Shown here: positions 62,667 through 64,000 of the stretch, in pieces
Layout of the letters: each line of letters begins with the position of its first letter
Numbering within the stretch: the first letter of the stretch is position 1
The notes under the pieces: model-generated
Told to the model about the DNA's origin: nothing
What the model saw: only the letters and a program-made list of their open reading frames with translations
Database searches by the model: none
DNA from: Acidisarcina polymorpha
GTDB lineage: Bacteria; Acidobacteriota; Terriglobia; Terriglobales; Acidobacteriaceae
Assembly (NCBI RefSeq): GCF_003330725.1
Contig: NZ_CP030840.1
Coordinates: 558,001 to 622,000 of the forward strand
Length of the DNA: 64,000 nt
Direction of reading: 5' to 3'
Translations under genes and position numbers: made by a program

Positions 62667-63896
62667 CTAGAAATATCGCGCTGTCGTCAACTGGATTACC
62701 TTTCCATCGGCCAACAGGATGCGAAAACTGGTGTTAAGCGGGGCGTTCGTCCAGTTCGACGATAAAGCAATGTTTTCTCCAGAGGCCGCACTCCTAACAG
62801 AGGTGATTACATCGCCAGCCTTCAAATGAGCGGCTCCGCCAGGCGAACCTGGAGCGACGTAGACTACTTCCACACCTCGAGCATTTTGTCTCAAAGACAA
62901 TCCAGTATGATTCGCGCTGAATGGCGTTACAACATCAACCGACGACACAAGGATCAGACGGTTGTGCGGAAAATCGACAATCAAGTGGAAACGCGACCAT
63001 ACCGGCAGGCCTATGTTGCCATCAATATCGTTTAATCCGCCAGTGGCTGAATCCCGGAGAATCGCGGGCAGATTTTCGAAAGTTGCCGACCCGATCTTTA
63101 AGCTCCTAAGCATGGTGATTTTTTGCGATGACGCTCCCGTCCATCCACCCGAGAAGGCCGAAGAAAGCTGCCGTCCTGCGAGGAAGGCTGGTCGATCCCA
63201 AAAGCGCGGATGCAGATAGACTGCCCCGCCGTTCCCTAAATCGAACAACATGTGTGCGGCGCGACCTTCAACAGTAGCACTCACCGCGCGTACGTCACCA
63301 GCTGCGTAAAGAGGGAGCACCTGCGCGTGCGCAGGGAGCTTAAATCCGTCGGGATTCAGGATTTCTAAGCGGTTGTGCCGAAAATCGATATCTACTATGG
63401 CTTTTTGAAAGATCTCACCACCTAGGGCAATGTCCTGAGAATGCCCAATACGTTTATCAGTCTCGGACTCGTCCACAATGACTACTTGTTGCGCATATAC
63501 GTTTAATCGCCCCACCGTAATTCGAACATCATGTGAAACGCGAGACGTGCCAATCCCTCCAACTCCTATCCCCGTGGATGTGTCTTCTGGGAGGACGCCC
63601 AGACCGGCCGCCGCCGACTCATTCACGACCACTAAGGATGCGCCGCTGTCGAGGAGAGCCGTGACATGATGCCCATTCACGATGGCTGAAAAGTATAAGT
63701 GTTTGCCTTGATAAACCTCGAAAGGTATCCACCCGCTGCTTTCCGACCCTTCCATATATTGCATCGTCGCTGGCTCCGTCTTGTCCGATGCGAATGCTTC
63801 AGAAGCGTTAAGGCCCAGGGTAACGAGTATCAATAATTCCGCGGCTCGGATCATCCGGTGAAGGCGTCGCCTCTCTTTCGCCATTCGTCGTGACAT
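62667..63896 (-). CDS. Exported retropepsin-like aspartyl protease with PDZ domain
   Basis: About 409 residues from ATG 63896 (ORF open to 63932). A signal peptide (MIRAAELLILVTLGLNASEAFA) near residue 15 is followed by two retropepsin-like halves: VTALLDSGASLVVVNESAAA (DSG) and AHMLFDLGNGGAVYLHPRFW (DLG in place of DTG), and a C-terminal PDZ domain (GLSLRQNARGVEVVYVAPGSPGGAAHLKAGDVITSV). The same retropepsin fold, without PDZ, is encoded at 28926. Such proteins process periplasmic peptides; the PDZ domain usually recruits a C-terminal peptide. The DLG change in half two may lower activity. The promoter side reaches the right window edge, where nothing else is visible. Confidence 0.85.
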   Translation of the reverse strand: MSRRMAKERRRLHRMIRAAELLILVTLGLNASEAFASDKTEPATMQYMEGSESSGWIPFEVYQGKHLYFSAIVNGHHVTALLDSGASLVVVNESAAAGLGVLPEDTSTGIGVGGIGTSRVSHDVRITVGRLNVYAQQVVIVDESETDKRIGHSQDIALGGEIFQKAIVDIDFRHNRLEILNPDGFKLPAHAQVLPLYAAGDVRAVSATVEGRAAHMLFDLGNGGAVYLHPRFWDRPAFLAGRQLSSAFSGGWTGASSQKITMLRSLKIGSATFENLPAILRDSATGGLNDIDGNIGLPVWSRFHLIVDFPHNRLILVSSVDVVTPFSANHTGLSLRQNARGVEVVYVAPGSPGGAAHLKAGDVITSVRSAASGENIALSSNWTNAPLNTSFRILLADGKVIQLTTARYF

Positions 63897-64000
63897 CCTG
63901 AAAAGACGAACTCCAGTATGTCGACACCTCAAGCAACTCAGGCTAATATGCGTTCTGAGATTACGGTGATCTGCTGTGGAGCAGCCTTCGCCAGGTAACA

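Noticed and set aside
1-64000. CRISPR arrays, rRNA and tRNA genes
   Set aside because: No regularly spaced repeats and no recognisable rRNA or tRNA sequences noticed; short tRNAs could escape a manual reading.

Overview
The window reads like a chromosome segment of an Acidobacteriota soil bacterium of the Acidobacteriaceae type (Terriglobus, Granulicella or Edaphobacter relatives). This rests on moderate-to-high GC, many secreted single-domain hydrolases, Ig-like lipoproteins, retropepsin-like proteases, SDR oxidoreductases with private regulators, and wide intergenic spaces. It is an inference from gene style; no marker gene settles the taxonomy. I saw no rRNA, tRNA or CRISPR array.

Layout. 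(1) 1-4.6 kb: a reverse transcriptase of the defence-associated (DRT/UG) kind, cut by the left edge, followed by an amber-interrupted two-helix membrane ORF, an unknown HExxH protein and a structured non-coding stretch. (2) 4.6-10.4 kb: a DUF885 hydrolase, an SDR divergent from a TetR regulator with a perfect palindrome between them, then an SDR coupled by ATGA to a Tet(A)-like efflux pump. (3) 10.5-13.5 kb: an ArdC-like antirestriction gene with flanking repeats, a GNAT acetyltransferase and decayed genes. (4) 13.9-27.2 kb: GMC oxidoreductase and aldehyde dehydrogenase facing a LysR regulator across a dead beta-lactamase-fold gene; nitronate monooxygenase; an MFS exporter; then a rightward catabolic-looking set (two AhpD/CMD-like proteins, an alpha/beta-hydrolase without its serine, a beta-propeller, a broken NmrA-like gene). 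(5) 27.3-41.5 kb: secreted peptidases, propeller, DsrE and HExxH proteins, a methyltransferase, a DUF418 membrane protein, a second LysR and a secreted sandwich-fold protein. (6) 41.5-51.6 kb: SDR/HxlR pair, frameshifted TPR membrane protein, AraC regulator, Ig-like lipoprotein, small monooxygenase, SGNH hydrolase. (7) 52-64 kb: class A beta-lactamase ending early, CPBP protease with a shifted tail, alpha/beta-hydrolase, cupin, cobalamin riboswitch plus metE, aldo/keto reductase, SDR, and a retropepsin-PDZ protein.

The strongest general feature is gene decay. Reading the gaps in all frames recovers homologous remnants: a metallo-beta-lactamase-fold gene, an internally deleted relative of the 47 kb Ig-like lipoprotein, an MFS fragment related to the 21 kb transporter joined to an SDR tail, and an unidentified C-terminus near 39.5 kb. 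Four further genes carry likely single-base shifts, several at homopolymers, so either real pseudogenisation or assembly error must be separated by re-sequencing.

Functionally most intact genes are stand-alone oxidoreductases, exported hydrolases and regulators. The best-defined regulatory circuit is cobalamin-riboswitch control of B12-independent methionine synthase. The most system-like candidate is the reverse transcriptase with its neighbouring membrane ORF.
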